A stretch of 64,000 nucleotides of DNA. Origin: Phorcus lineatus (Eukaryota; Mollusca; Gastropoda; Trochida; Trochidae). The stretch covers positions 8,500,001-8,564,000 of the forward strand of contig OV121092.1 of assembly GCA_921293015.1 (NCBI GenBank), read 5' to 3'. Within the stretch, counting starts at the first letter, position 1. Every line of letters begins with the position of its first letter. A program made the position numbers and the translations under genes. Below the pieces are notes generated by a model. That model ran no database searches, was not told the DNA's origin, and worked only from the letters and a program-made list of their open reading frames with translations. Below, in pieces: positions 1 to 11,759 of the stretch.

Positions 1-400
1 TTTGTTGTATTTTTCCTCCTCTTTTTCTTCCAAGAGTTCAAAACTTCCTTTAAAAAGACTCTATGTTACTTGAAGGACAAATCTGTTTTTAGATGTTATA
101 TTTTGTTGCTTCGTATAACCTTGTTTCAGATGTCAGAAGTTAAGTCTGTTTCCAATTTCCACATTAGCAATAATCCCTCGTGATTGATAAACTTACTAAA
201 GAAGAACACTTGTCTTTGCAAACCTTCAGAAAGCATAAACAGAGACACTTTACTGCTTAGCATCCAGAAATTAAAAATATTAAATTTTCCAACTGAAATT
301 TCAAACAAAAGGCAATTCCCAAAGGGCATGACATACTGGAATGAATTTAAACCAACTTTCTTCAGGTCAGATAAACAGAAGTTAATTAACCTCTTGCATG
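1..400 (-). repeat. Inverted copy of a segment found at 11.5 and 21.4 kb
   Basis: The reverse complement of about 125-200 matches the plus-strand blocks near 11,493-11,575 and 21,425-21,500: a short shared stretch ending in 'acgaggga', then the same text through the word 'cttctgaca'. The two other copies lie in direct orientation, so this edge of the window holds an inverted piece of the large repeated unit. The open reading frames here on both strands are short and show no recognisable domain. I see no gene. Confidence 0.6.
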
Positions 401-562
401 CTGAATGAGTTGGTTCGGGGGAAAAACCCTTAAAAGGACAGGCCTATCGGTGTATTTTTTGTGGAAACGACATTCAAGCGCACATTCACGTGAATAGAAG
501 TATGTTATGTATGCATAATGATACCTTAACCAAGTTTGAACATGTTACAATGGGTAACATTT

Positions 563-790
563 CATCCTGCTAAATCAGCGTATATGAATCCGCCCTCGAT
601 CCTTCCTACACCCTGATCCCTTTCACGCCAAAAGCCTCGTACGGCTGGAGCGGCTTGATATTCGTGGCTTTAGTTCACATGTTATTATTTCAACCAATGG
701 AATGTCGTTAGGCAAGGAGCGTGAATCTACTATCTTGAAACTTAACGGATTTTCCGTCAGGTTGGTGCTGCTGTTGCAGTAATTGGGCAT
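563..790. mobile_element. Partial MITE of the CATCCTGC family
   Basis: It begins with CATCCTGCTAAATCAGCG, the terminal sequence of a MITE family with copies at 10.5, 17.8, 28.1 and 59.0 kb. The inner part, with a motif of the form 'acgccaaaagcctcgta' and an inner word 'ttaacggatttt', matches the interior of the 28 kb copy. The right terminal repeat is missing, so this is a left-end fragment. The 3' limit is approximate. Confidence 0.6.
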
Positions 791-1149
791 TTTGAAATAT
801 GTTCTTTACTTAACTTATAGTAATACGATTTGAAATATTTCTCACAGTTCAGTAAAACCCAACTTCCTCATGTTGCAAACTTGAAGGTGGATTTTGAAAA
901 TTTGATTTTACTCTATATCATTTTTATAAATTGTGAACATATTTCCATAAATGAATTTCACCTGAACCAACAGTTTCTCAAATGCAAAAAATTGTTTCAA
1001 ATGTTTAATGCAAAGTCGGATATTTTTTGGAAATTATGAACATTTTCATTTCAGAGGGAATTCAAAAGACTGAGAATCAACCGAAGTCTTGACATACCTT
1101 CCAAAAATTATTATATTGCAAAGAGTTTAGGGTGCAATGCTTCACTGAT

Positions 1150-1325
1150 TTTCACTGCATTACCCCCGATGTTTCGCTAGTTCGAGCCGATGCTCGCCTG
1201 TTTCACCGTAAATGATAGGCACAATGGTGTTGCGGGCTTTCTCCCTGCAATAATACTATCAGCCGCGACATAAGTGAAACATTCTTGAAAGCAGTGTTCA
1301 ACCCAAAATCACCTCACCTTGATTG
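1150..1325 (-). mobile_element. SINE body fragment (family 2)
   Basis: The segment matches, in opposite orientation, the body of the tRNA-headed SINE at 52,360-52,660. Shared words include 'ttgcgggc', 'ctgcaataata' and a stretch around 'tttcaccg'. The tRNA-like head is not recognisable here. A second similar fragment sits at 11,760-11,885, at an equivalent place in the next large repeat unit, so it may predate the duplication. Confidence 0.5.
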
Positions 1326-2159
1326 TACAGTCTACTCGGTGGAAGGGTTAGAGATCAAATAACATCCCTGAGTAAGTTATGTCGAAGAACATCAGAACGT
1401 GTATTTGATCGGTAATTGCAGAGAAGCACTACTTATTACAACAAAGGAAAGAACGTAAAAGCTATCATTTGGTAAACTGAGTGCGCTGTATGAATGAAGC
1501 TAGAAAATAGTTTGACTGAATTTAATATTAAGTCACAGTTGCAATTTGAAACAGTGTATAGACGTATATACAATAATCGATTGCATTTGATTTTTTTAAA
1601 GAATTTCCAAAAATAAATGTCTCTTAAGACTTGACCAACTTTTTAAATCTTTGAATAATTCTCCCTGCATTTCAACAAGAAACATAAATCAACTTAATCT
1701 TGATTCGTTTTGTTTATTTGAGAACTGTTTCCAATTTTTGCCTTTTAGTAGTAATTATGAAACTAACACTTTAAGAGCTGATTCTGTTTACTTCGTGCAA
1801 AATGTCATTTGAAATTTAATCTTTGATTCCATTATGCAGACGGATTACAGAGGCTTGGATTACTTTGGGCTTTTTTCTCCATTTGTCTTCATCTTGAGGT
1901 CGAATATTGAAGATGTTTTGACTAGTTTAATTGTTTTGACAAATCTAGAAGTTACGGATGGCAGAGAAGTACAGATTGCAAAAAGGGTTACTTAAAATAT
2001 ACAATGTTGGTGAATTAATAATGAAACTTGTTATCGTTAATGTCAACAGTAGAATCGACCGATTTCCAAATTATTTTATAAATGTATGTTTAGCGGTGAG
2101 AACTTCCTTTCTGAAAGAGTAACCTTTCTTCGAGAAGTTTAGTTATCACGTAAAAAGAA

Positions 2160-2700
2160 CGTCCTGTCATGTTTGGTGAAATCTAATTGATTGATTGAAA
2201 AAAGAGACATCTACTTTTGGCGAGTCAAAATATTTTTCTGTAACGGTTTTGAAAATTAGATATATCCCTTCACTAAATATCCGTTAAAACATTCTAGTTA
2301 AGTTTGAAAAATTTCAAACTACCAAGTCATTTGTAAATACTTAACAAATGTAATTGATTGATGCAATGAAAATAGAGACATCTACTTTTGGCGAGTCAAA
2401 ATATTTTTCTGTGACGGTTTTGAAAATTAGATATATCCCTTCACTAAATATCCGTTGAAACAGTCTAGTTAAGTTTGAAAGTCTTCAAATTACCAAGTTA
2501 TTTGTAAATACTAACTAACGTCCTGCTATTTTTGGTCAAATCTAATTGATTAGTTGCCATTAAAATGAAGACTTTAACGTTTGGCTCTGTAACGGAATTG
2601 AAAATTAGGAATATCCTTTCAATAAATTAATGGTGAAACATCCTAGTTAAGTTTGAAACTTTTCACAAACTAACAAGTTATTTGTACGTTTGAACTTTCC
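2160..2700 (+). repeat. Local triplication of a ~180 bp segment
   Basis: Three consecutive copies of about 180 bases begin near 2,160, 2,345 and 2,515. Each holds a phrase like 'ggcgagtcaaaatattttt', then 'cggttttgaaaattag', then 'tctagttaagtttgaaa'. The third copy is the most diverged. Copies 2 and 3 of the large unit hold only one version each, at about 14,280-14,400 and 27,180-27,370, so this triplication arose inside copy 1. Confidence 0.75.
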
Positions 2701-3379
2701 ATTATAAGCCCTGGGGTCCAAATACGAATATTGGTTTTTAAATGCTTGTATACATACCTGAAAATTGCCAAACATAATCTGTATCTCTTGTATAGCTAAT
2801 TAGTAAGAAAAGAGGTCTACTATATTTAGCATTGAACAAAAAGGATATTGAATTAAACAATCTTGAAAAAGATACTTTAAATTGATCATTTGATTCAAGG
2901 CTGAAATGGTGGTTGCAATTTTTTCATAAAACGATAGTATTAATGTAGGTCTTGTAACTAAGAAGCGCAAAAATAATTAAATGAATTTAAAGAAGTTATA
3001 CTTAATGAAATTTGATTTATTTCTATGACAAAACTATGTTTATGTGTTTCTATGATATAAATGAATATATACTTTGTTACGATTGTGGTGTCAAGCAATA
3101 ATATGATGATTTTAAGAAAGAAATCATTTATACAACGGCACATTTATGATCTTACTAAAGTCATGCTTACCAGGATGATGACAAATAGAGAATACAATCC
3201 CGTGTAATAACATTGTTATGAAATGAGTGATTGGTTTTGTACTTAACGATCGAAAGCGAGTTAGATACCGATACCATTCATTAGTTTCATAAACATGTAA
3301 TTAAACGGGACTTAGATTAGTATTTTATCGATTACTCGCAGAATTTTATCAAATAAAAGCATGAAGACCGCCGCTAACG

Positions 3380-3452
3380 TGGTGACGTCATACTTAAAGA
3401 TTTGATGTCAGTTCATGTCATACTTAACGATTTTGACGTCAGGTGACGTCAG
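3380..3452 (+). promoter_or_regulatory. Cluster of CRE palindromes (TGACGTCA)
   Basis: Perfect 8-base cAMP-response-element palindromes occur at 3,383-3,390, 3,434-3,441 and 3,444-3,451, with related half-sites (TGATGTCA, ATGTCATAC) between them. Such sites bind CREB/ATF bZIP factors in animals. No promoter or gene is visible beside them, so any role is inferred. The same palindrome recurs near fold-back repeats at 9,231 and 22,862-22,903, so these sites may be part of a repeat. Confidence 0.4.
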
Positions 3453-3996
3453 CAACACGCGATGTTATGACACATTGTGTACTAAAAATGTAAATTTATT
3501 TATCGGCGGTATCTCCAACGGGAGAGTAATAAAATGAGTTATATCATAGAGGTACTGCCCCACTGAAATATATTTCAACCCTGTGGTTTTGCAAGGTTCA
3601 GATAACCCCAATGATGTTGCAGTTTTTTCCTTGCATGATGACCTAACTGTAGCAATGTAAAACAAATTTGGCATATTCAAGTGCCCTATTTCATTTCATA
3701 CATCATTCGTTTGTTACTGTGAATTAACTGTCATTGAAAGTGATTGCATTTTAGTTTATATTATTTGGTATATTCAATATTTCAGGAATAACAAATTATT
3801 ATTCACCAAAACAAATTTTTGAATGACATGAATATCTTTAAAGTGGCACAGAGTATGTTACATAAATGTTTATTTGACTGACATAAGAGCCAAAATAAAA
3901 ATGTCTTTAGTTCAAATCAAATATCGTCCCTTTGCATCTGTATCTCAAAAAGTAAGAATTAGGATATTTCGTCGTTTCAATGACAATGAAAAATGC

Positions 3997-3999
<3 letters not shown>

Positions 4000-4048
<49 letters not shown>
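4000..4048. repeat. (TA)n microsatellite
   Basis: About 24 uninterrupted TA repeats directly abut the left arm of the fold-back element that starts at 4,049. AT microsatellites often mark insertion targets or element ends. Confidence 0.95.
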
Positions 4049-4051
<3 letters not shown>

Positions 4052-4198
4052 GTTATCATGCGAGTATGTTTTGGGATGGTAAATATCCTGCATTAGGAAT
4101 AAACATTGTATTTTGCGAGCCTTGGCAAGCTAAATACATAGTGTTTATTACTAATGCAGGATATTTACCATCCCAAAACATACGAGTATGATAACCTC
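4049..4198. mobile_element. Fold-back element with ~65 bp palindromic arms
   Basis: The left arm begins GAGGTTATCATGCGAGTATG. The right arm ends with its near-perfect reverse complement, finishing ATAACCTC at 4,198. The two arms pair over roughly 65 bases and flank a spacer of about 20 bases. No transposase is encoded. A downstream phrase, 'tttatcatacaatgtcat', also follows the palindrome at 8,964-9,074, so the palindrome is probably one end of a longer non-autonomous element. Confidence 0.75.
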
Positions 4199-5279
4199 TT
4201 TATCATACAATGTCATTCTGTATTCATTTTGCCAAAAAAGGTCATTACTGGAGTTTTAACAGTTATCTTCAAATGTGCGCATTGATATATGCAAATGAAC
4301 AGCGTAATGACACCACGGTAAATTGACATTAAATTAATCCTCCATTCTTTGCCTTTGAGGCAACAGAGATGTTGTTTTGGCATGATCTAAATGTTCCAGT
4401 TGGTCTTAGAATTTGTTTCTAAATAAAAAAAATGGAAACGAAAATAAATTCGAAAGTACGTGTAGATTTGAACCCGAAAGCGTTCGCCTTTGCATTCACA
4501 CGTACTCAGGCGGCGAGCGTATTTCACTCAAAACGAGAGTTCCTTCCCTTTTCCAAATGCAAATGACAGCTTGTGTAAACGCAGCGTTACGGATAGATTA
4601 ACTAATACTAACTCTACTTAATTTCCAAAACCCAATAAATGATGAAAACATGTATGATACATCAAAGCTAAATATGAGGTCATTGAACATGTGATTCAAT
4701 CAACCTTGGGTTCCCGTGAGTTAAATTTAACTCAGTTCATTCATTGAAATAGCTAGGCCTATATATTTCGGTTGATTTCAACCAGCGATGTAATTAAGTT
4801 ACTTTGCACTGCTTGATCATGAACTTCACGAAACAGATGCACAAAGTCCGTTTGTTATTTCTTCAACTTAATTTTGATGCATTACATGACGAATAATTTG
4901 CTGAAGCCATCCGTTCGTGCAGGCATTCCAAGTGATAAAGCGTGTGACGTCATAGTAATTTTCAGAAAAAGTTCCGGCACTTGACCTCTGTAATTTGCAT
5001 CTTTATCCGCATATGACCCCAACGGATATAGAAAATATCCGTTGACTTTATTATGCCGAGAACACTATCCATTGTATGATAAATATATATATCCGGTTTT
5101 CCATCAAACCTGTTTATTGTCTGCATACTAAACTTATCAGTAACAAGACGGTGATTTTCAAAGCCAACCACTCATCCTCGATAATATAACCCCATTTATA
5201 AAATTTGACATAATTTACTCCTACATCATACACTGTGTCCCTTTAAAATGTGATTACACAGAATTAAGCCCTTGTGCAT

Positions 5280-5710
5280 CTCTGCAAATTCCAAAACTAA
5301 CATCATTTTCCGATTTTTTGGCTTCAAGCAAAGCTTGGAACAATCAATTACTTGTTAGCTTTGTTGTGAAACAAGAATATTTTTTAGAATCAATTTGTGA
5401 AACTCGATTAAACTCAGATTCACCTTCAAAAGGCACTCATGAATAAACTGATTCTGCCCTCGGCTGAATTATTAACTAACCTAGAAATCCTGCATCAAAG
5501 GATGGTAGACTGGGGTAATTTCCGGCCTCACATTAGAGCTGTTATCTAATGTATGACAAACCACAAATATCTTTGAAGTTCATGTCAACTGCAAAAAGAC
5601 AAAAAGTTTATGATCCTTGTGTTTTGGAAATCACTGATGTGATGCCTAACAAGTTTTCAAAGTTTATGCGTTGTAGTTTATGTTGGCCCTTTAGGTGTCA
5701 TTTCTTTGTG
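5280..5710 (+). repeat. Recurrent ~430 bp block, copy 1 of 4
   Basis: The block runs from about 'catcattttccgatttttt' to a phrase like 'ggccctttaggtgtc'. It recurs at 15,355-15,970 (interrupted by a SINE), 29,265-29,665 and 43,705-44,105. The first three belong to the large repeat units. The fourth lies outside them, so this is likely an interspersed repeat in its own right. No reading frame is conserved among the copies. Confidence 0.7.
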
Positions 5711-5713
5711 CTC

Positions 5714-5968
5714 TTACAGTGAATCTATGTGACTAACAGTGACTTATTGTGACTTACAGTGACTCTTTGTGACTAACAATGACTTATTGTAACTTACAGT
5801 GACTCTTTGTGACTTACAGTGACCCTTTGTGACTTACGGTGACACTTTGTGACTAACAGTGACTCTTTGTGACTTACAGTGACTTACAGTGACTCTTTGT
5901 CACTTACAGTAATTTTTTGTGACTTACAGTGACGCTTTGTCACTTACAGTAATTTTTTGTGACTTACA
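5714..5968 (+). repeat. Minisatellite, ~20 bp unit
   Basis: About twelve degenerate copies of a 20-base unit of the form GTGACTTACAGTGACTCTTT. Some copies change 'gtgact' to 'cactta' or 'taattt'. The array lies right after the 5,280-5,710 block and is absent next to the other copies of that block. Confidence 0.9.
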
Positions 5969-7079
5969 GATGGAATCAAAGAAATAAGACCATTGACAAT
6001 AACGGGGTAAATAACATCCTGTCTTTTCATCTTTGTGTCAATCTCTCTGTCACGGTCTTTCAATTTTTCAACAATTTTTAAAACAATACTTTGATTAAGA
6101 TTTACTTACTTTTCAAAATGATGCATATGAATTACGAAATAAATGAGGTCTTGTTTTATAACCTTGCAAACGCATACAAATGATAAGATGGAAGTGATTA
6201 TGTTGTGTGACCATTAGTTCATGTACTATAAGAGATTTCATTCTCATTGTTTCGTGATACGATACATTGCAGAGGAAATTGTATTCATACAAAAATTTGT
6301 TTTACAACAAATTGGCTCACGCGACAACTTTTTTGCAGAAATTGTAATGAAAAATATTTATTTCTACTTTTCAGATATGTTTTACTCAAAATAAAGATTG
6401 TTGTCCAAACTCGCAATCCTCAACAAACTTTATATGTTAATAGTGTTATAAATTTTACATTGAGAATGAAACCCTTGTTAAAATCACGTCATAAAACACA
6501 AAGACTCATTGGCCATGGGCGTGATTTCACAGCAAGTGCTTCTAGCCTGCTTTGAAAACTTTGGTTTCTCTCAATTATAACATATATATTCATTAGATCT
6601 TTTACCTGCTTTAAAATTTCTTCATCAATGCTTCTTAAGCACCTAGCTACAAAACTTATTGGACTGTTTCATTGTCAGATTGCTACGGTTCAATACAATC
6701 CAATCTCACTTAAAACAGCTCAAACCTATCACTCATCCTACACCTCTAATCTGGATACTCTTCCACATGGGCCGCGTATTGAGATCGTTGCACATAGACT
6801 AGACAAGGCTAGAAAGATATTGGCACGATTTTATATTTTTGCTGTCCTATATCGTTTGAATATATCATAGGGAAAGGTCCTAGAAAAGGCCACTTGACAC
6901 GGCTCCTATGACCAAAACGCGGCAAGTAAACTAGTTTCCCCTAAGTTTAAAGACATTGTATAAGAACGATACTGTCCTGTTCAATGTTCATTTAATGAAA
7001 GTGTTGTCCAGTCTGTGTAACAACGTTTCCTGATACATGAAATACATTTTCCACCTCATACCACATATTTATCATCGTA

Positions 7080-7480
7080 CCTGATGGTGGTTAATCTACA
7101 ATACCTCTCCACAATTAATGTCTAGTCGCATCTACTGTATATCAAAGCTTCCTACCAAATCTCTCTGAATGTAAGGACACTTGGCAGTAATAGGCGCATA
7201 AAGAACGCATTTGCTACTTGCTTCCACTTGACAGCATATCAACACACATTGCATCGAGGAGCAGCCCTTTCCTAAACCATGAAATAATCAATTTTCCAAG
7301 GTTCAGTTCTGCAGACAGATGCAATATTGCGAAAAAATCATCCGTTAGATTGAACCTAACAGTCTGGTAAAATGGCACAACAACCACTGACCCTGATTCT
7401 CTAAACAAATGTCCTCTTTTGGTTGATGACAAGTGATTGAGACTGTATTCAGACACATGAGTATCAGCTAGAATAATAAA
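7080..7480. pseudogene. Conserved block with relic reading frame, copy 1
   Basis: Homologous to 16,720-17,070 and 31,540-31,930. On the plus strand a similar peptide can be read in all three copies, with shared motifs NHEIIN and PRFSSADR, but with stops or shifts in copies 1 and 2. On the minus strand copy 1 also has an open stretch with KLIISW. I cannot tell which strand, if either, once coded, and I do not recognise a family. It is best treated as a decayed exon or a mobile-element relic. Confidence 0.35.
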
Positions 7481-8099
7481 TGGTACTGATCAAAGATGAA
7501 AAGAAAAATGCCCTTTGACCGTCTTTGCAGTTTGCAACCATACGTGTCTTATGTTACATAATCATTGTGAGCAGATTTTCTTTATCACACAATAAAGTCA
7601 TATCAATATCACTATTAAATCTATTATTATAAATATTGATCATAATAAATACTAAATAATAAATGATACTGAACGACCTTCTATTTAATACTATTTTTAT
7701 TAAACAAGTTAATGATAACTATAAAACGAGCGAAAGCGAGTTTGATAACATATCGATCATAAACGAGTTTGATTAAAGAATAGTACTAAATTGGAAGTTT
7801 AGTATTCTGTTTTTACTTGACCTCAGGAATCAAGCATGATTGACGAAAGTTTACTGAACGAAACATTTCTGCGACTTGACCGCCATTGTGACGGCGGTGC
7901 CAACACTGTGACGTTACAACCACACAATATTATGACGCCATACGTGCAGCGGTATTGCACTAGTTCTATATCTCCGTAGAACTATTACACTGCTGAATCT
8001 TACACAGGCGAGTTATAATGTGTATTTTTATATGATGCTTTTTTAAATCGCTTTCAGCATCATTACCCTGGAAGACTTTACTTTCAAAGGAGCAACTTA

Positions 8100-8305
8100 G
8101 CGCTCAACCTAACCATGTAGGTCCATACATCCTGTTTTCAGGTACCCATTCTAACAGCTGGATGGATTGATGATGAAGTGCCCAAGGACACAACACAGAA
8201 TAAGACTCAGGTCACAAATGTTTGGTGTCTCCAAATAGATACGAACATGAGCCTCTGTAGTGAAGGGCCATTTGCTAACCACTACACCATTGTGCTCCAC
8301 ACATT
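8100..8305 (-). mobile_element. tRNA-derived SINE, family 3
   Basis: On the minus strand it starts with a tRNA-like head (GGTGTAGTGGTTAGCA resembles a pol III A box) near 8,300 and a degenerate B box. A body follows with the words 'gtgtccttgggcact' and 'aatgggtacctg', which are typical of widespread animal tRNA-SINE bodies. It is non-coding. Confidence 0.55.
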
Positions 8306-8559
8306 TAATTTTTGTATAATTAAATGAAATATATGGTAATGTTTGGACTTAAATTTATCTTGAAGACAGATTTCTTAATAAGTTAATTTTTACTATCATG
8401 TTTAACTTACGTTAACAAGAGTGTTAGAATGTGACCAGATGTAATAATGTCGTCGTGAACTGCAAAGATGTCATTTTCAAATGGATCATGCTCCAGGTTT
8501 CATTGCGATGTGTTGAAGGTCTTTCTCTTTGAAGGAGCATACTCTTGAAAGTGTAAGTA

Positions 8560-8960
8560 AATAAAAATATCATCATCTAAGTAAGTCAGCATTTGAGGAT
8601 GCAACTATTTGAGCCATGTCTCGAAGGATGCCTTTCCTTACCCAAATTTCGTAGCTTCAGTAACCCAGTAGAGGCCTCTGCCTACAGCTATGTAAAACTT
8701 CACTTCAATGCAAAATGGTAACAGAGTTGTTTACCTTGCTATTGAAAAAACCTTGAGGCAGTGACAATCTCTAATGCCTATTGTAGCTGGTAGTTGGGTT
8801 ATATGCCACTTTAGGTGTGATCGACTGCTGGGAAATGCCAATTTTGACAGACAATAAACCATTGTCAACTCTTCCTTGTTTGCTATAGATGTTTATGTAA
8901 GAATTATCGAGCAAGTCAGCATTTGGATCCATTAGCAGAGCGATCTGTTCTATAGAGATT
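8560..8960 (-). pseudogene. Relic coding block matching 19.4-19.8 kb
   Basis: Read on the minus strand, the peptide contains EQIALLM, then DLLDNSYINIYSKQGRV, then DNGLL. The copy at 19,661-19,915 reads EQIALLM, DLVDISYMIIYKKQGRV and ENGLS in the same order. A shared frame with many conservative changes suggests a once-coding exon. It ends in stops further downstream. No known family is recognised. Confidence 0.4.
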
Positions 8961-8963
8961 ATT

Positions 8964-9074
8964 ACCTTCGTATGTTTTGATATCGTAAATATAACTATAT
9001 AAACAATAACAATTATATTAGGCGAGGTTTATTGTTTATATAGTGATATTTACGATATCAAAACATACGAAGGT
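8964..9074. mobile_element. Fold-back element with ~48 bp palindromic arms
   Basis: The left arm starts ACCTTCGTATGTTTTGATAT. The right arm ends with its reverse complement, finishing ATACGAAGGT at 9,074. The spacer is short, about 15 bases. The right flank carries the same 'tttatc.ta.aatgtcat' phrase as the 4.05 kb element, and a CRE palindrome lies 157 bases downstream at 9,231. No open reading frame is present. Confidence 0.75.
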
Positions 9075-9369
9075 CATACTCTCTTTATCGTATAATGTCA
9101 TCTTGAAATAACCCTCCATTTTCGGTTAATTTTTGTTAATTTTGTGTCCCCTTTACAAACGAAAAGGGCGTATGCATATACCCACGTCATCACTAAGCAA
9201 ACTCACAATCAATTTCGCATTATAGGAAAATGACGTCACACAAGAGCAAAATAATCCAATTTGTCAAACCTTTTACAACAACAGTGTACTCGTTTTGTTT
9301 GAATAAAACAGCACACAAAATACGTCATAAATGTTTCAGATATATATAATATCGTTCAAAACATTTGAA

Positions 9370-9770
9370 AATTGAAACCGAGACGACCCGTCGCCTGCCG
9401 TGGCACTTTTGTTGGAATCTTTGTCAAGCGGCAGTGTTCAAACCTCCCTTCATACTCTAAACCATCGATGTGCACTTAGTAGTGTTTGTTCGCATTATAC
9501 ATGTAAATAACAGCTGTGATGGTACCTGTAGCTGTTTTATCGATGTGAAAACTATCGCCGATTAACGAGGCGGCCATTTTGTTTACATTGACGCTACCGT
9601 CCTCCAAACAGGGATGTGCGCATGTCAAAGCCAGGCTTACACACCCCTGCCGTTATGAGTTTGACCTTGACCCTTGGCGAGCTCGGTGCAGCGTTCGATT
9701 ACCTTCATCCAACGAATGTAAACAATATGGCTGATCAAAAATGCCTAACGTAACGCCGCGGGCTTCACTT
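9370..9770. other. GC-richer, CpG-containing non-coding stretch
   Basis: This stretch is clearly richer in G, C and CpG than its surroundings. It contains GCGGCCATTTTG, resembling a YY1 site, and many CGs, so it could be a promoter or an unmethylated island. I found no exon with a credible donor beside it on either strand. A repeat with its own base composition is an equal possibility. Confidence 0.25.
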
Positions 9771-10540
9771 GAATGAATTTGTGCTTGTAGTTTCAGTGAT
9801 CAAATAGATGTAATAACACTGATTAAGATATAAATGAGAAATTATCCCAATGTTTTGATGATTCCATTATAAATATAACCTAAACATTAATTTGTTGATA
9901 AGCAAACAGTAGAACCACTTGACAACATACTTCTTACGCACAAAGATGTAACACTCCCCTTAATTACAATTTCTTTAATAATATCAGCCAATATAATCAC
10001 TTTAATATATTTAAGTTTTAAGAACTTTCATTGCCGAATAGAATTTCAAAATGATATCGTTACACCTTTCCTTTAACACATCCTCAAAAGTTTCTGCTAA
10101 ATTTTAAAGCACTACGAAGGAGGAAGTCCGAGGTGCGCAGATCGCCTGCGTGGAGGATGTGACGCTACGTCACACCAAACTCGACACATCGTTTGTATTG
10201 CTTAGGAAACGTTTTAGGATTTGCTTTTCTCGGTACGGGGTTAGCGAAAGTAGTGCGACCTCATTTGCATTGTTATCATGGATCTGATAACATGATTACA
10301 AGATGGGTATATTGCACCGATAACACTGCCCGTTATATGATAAAGTTAATTATTGGTAACCTGCTCTTTGTGTGTCTTCTCCACTTTACATCCATCGCCA
10401 GCAGACACACAGTATTGTCATGGGTAATCAAAGAAGGATCATTTCGGGAGGTTTTGGAATACATGAACATTTTCAACGTTCAGAAAAGTAGGAATGACCA
10501 GTGACCAATTTTGTGTTTTTCGTTTGCATTGTGTTGACGA

Positions 10541-10610
10541 CATCCTCCTACATCAGGGTATATCCAAGGAGCTCGTTCAGCGGATTCAATTACACTGATG
10601 TAGCAGGATG
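10541..10610. mobile_element. 70 bp minimal MITE with 9 bp target duplication
   Basis: It begins CATCCTCCTACATCAG and ends TGATGTAGCAGGATG, so its termini are inverted repeats of the CATCCTGC family. Almost all of the interior found in the 17.8 and 59.0 kb copies is gone. The flanks read TGTTGACGA on the left and TGTTGATGA on the right, an 8-of-9 match that looks like a target-site duplication. It is inserted into the large repeat unit. Confidence 0.75.
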
Positions 10611-10619
10611 TGTTGATGA

Positions 10620-10900
10620 TAACATTATTATCACACCCTCAGGCTACAGTTAGCAATAAAGTTCTTACTTTCGAAAAAAGATTTATAGTTCAAAAGATCC
10701 AAGTAGTTATCATTCTTCATGTCCTTCATGCTATAAGATACGAAATATTTACATGATGGACCATTTTTAAGGCCAAAACAAATATAAACATGAATAGATA
10801 AAGCATTTAAATGGTACATGTCATTAATGTTACGGAAATTCTGTTAATAAAGCATTCACACAGTAAAGACAATTGTGTAAACATGAAGAGAATCTTTCTA
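10620..10900 (+). repeat. Block repeated at 18,120-18,362
   Basis: A ~250 base stretch containing a long shared phrase from 'tatagttcaaaagatcc' to 'gttaataaagcattcacac' recurs with few changes at 18,120-18,362. In both places it follows a piece of the CATCCTGC MITE. Similarity is higher than for most blocks, so this piece was probably exchanged or duplicated more recently. Confidence 0.75.
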
Positions 10901-11759
10901 TCCTAGGGCCAAATGGGTTTTTTTTCGTGATGATGAAATGTTGATCATTTTAGTATATATTGAGAAAAGCTGTTAAAATGCTTGTGTTATTTACGATTAT
11001 CTCTTCTTTCAAAAGGCTTTTTAATCATCATATATGTTCATAAGTTTTTCATAAATCATAATGATGATGACATGATTTAAAAAAAAAAAGAAGTCTCCCG
11101 CTAAGGGTTAGGTAGTCACCATATATCTGCAAGTTTTCATAACCTGAGTATGAAAAGGTTAATTTTAAAGCTAGGTCGAAATTTGACGAATACAACGAAA
11201 GAAGACTTTTCACATGGTGGCAATTTAACCTACATTTAGAGATGATTTATAGGACCGTGTGTGTTACCCTATAGTTAAAATAGAGCGAAAAAGATACGGT
11301 CTGAGGAATTACAGACCACCATTAATTCTGTATTCTTCGATTTGGTCCTGTCAACAAGTAAGTTATTAGTTTTGCCTCAGTCAGTGCCAAAGCTTAAGCA
11401 ATTTACTTTAATGCCTAAGGCTTTGTCAGGAACTAGGTCCTTCAACATTAAAAGCGTTGATTAACTTCCGTGTATCTCATGCTTTGAGTTTTAGCAAGTT
11501 TATTATTCACGAGGGATAATCGCTAATGTGGAAATTAGAAACAGACTTAGCTTCTGACATTTGAAACAAAGCAACTTACTTGAAAATTTAGAAACGAGTT
11601 TGTTTAAAGTAACGTGGACTCCTTTTTCAGAAAGTTTTGATTGTTTTGAACTCTTCGAAGCAAGGGAATTTTGACAAGAGAAAACATAAAATATTTTGAA
11701 ACATTTTATACTAAACTTTAGATGATTTGTTAACAATCCTTTAATGAAAGTACCATCCA

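Larger units (their letters stand above)
400..11200. repeat. Large repeat unit, copy 1
   Basis: First of three head-to-tail copies of a 10-13 kb segment. Blocks seen here and in copies 2 and 3 in the same order include 1,600-1,960, 2,160-2,830, 5,280-5,710, 6,030-6,800 and 7,080-7,480. Blocks at 8,440-8,950 and 10,400-11,170 are matched in copy 2. Sequence between the blocks is diverged or inserted. Only relic reading frames remain, so it looks like an old segmental duplication rather than a live gene family. The boundaries are set by eye. Confidence 0.65.

Noticed and set aside
3874-4191. Open frame of 105 codons
   Set aside because: It runs through the TA microsatellite and the fold-back palindrome, and the peptide is a Tyr/Ile repeat flanked by element sequence.
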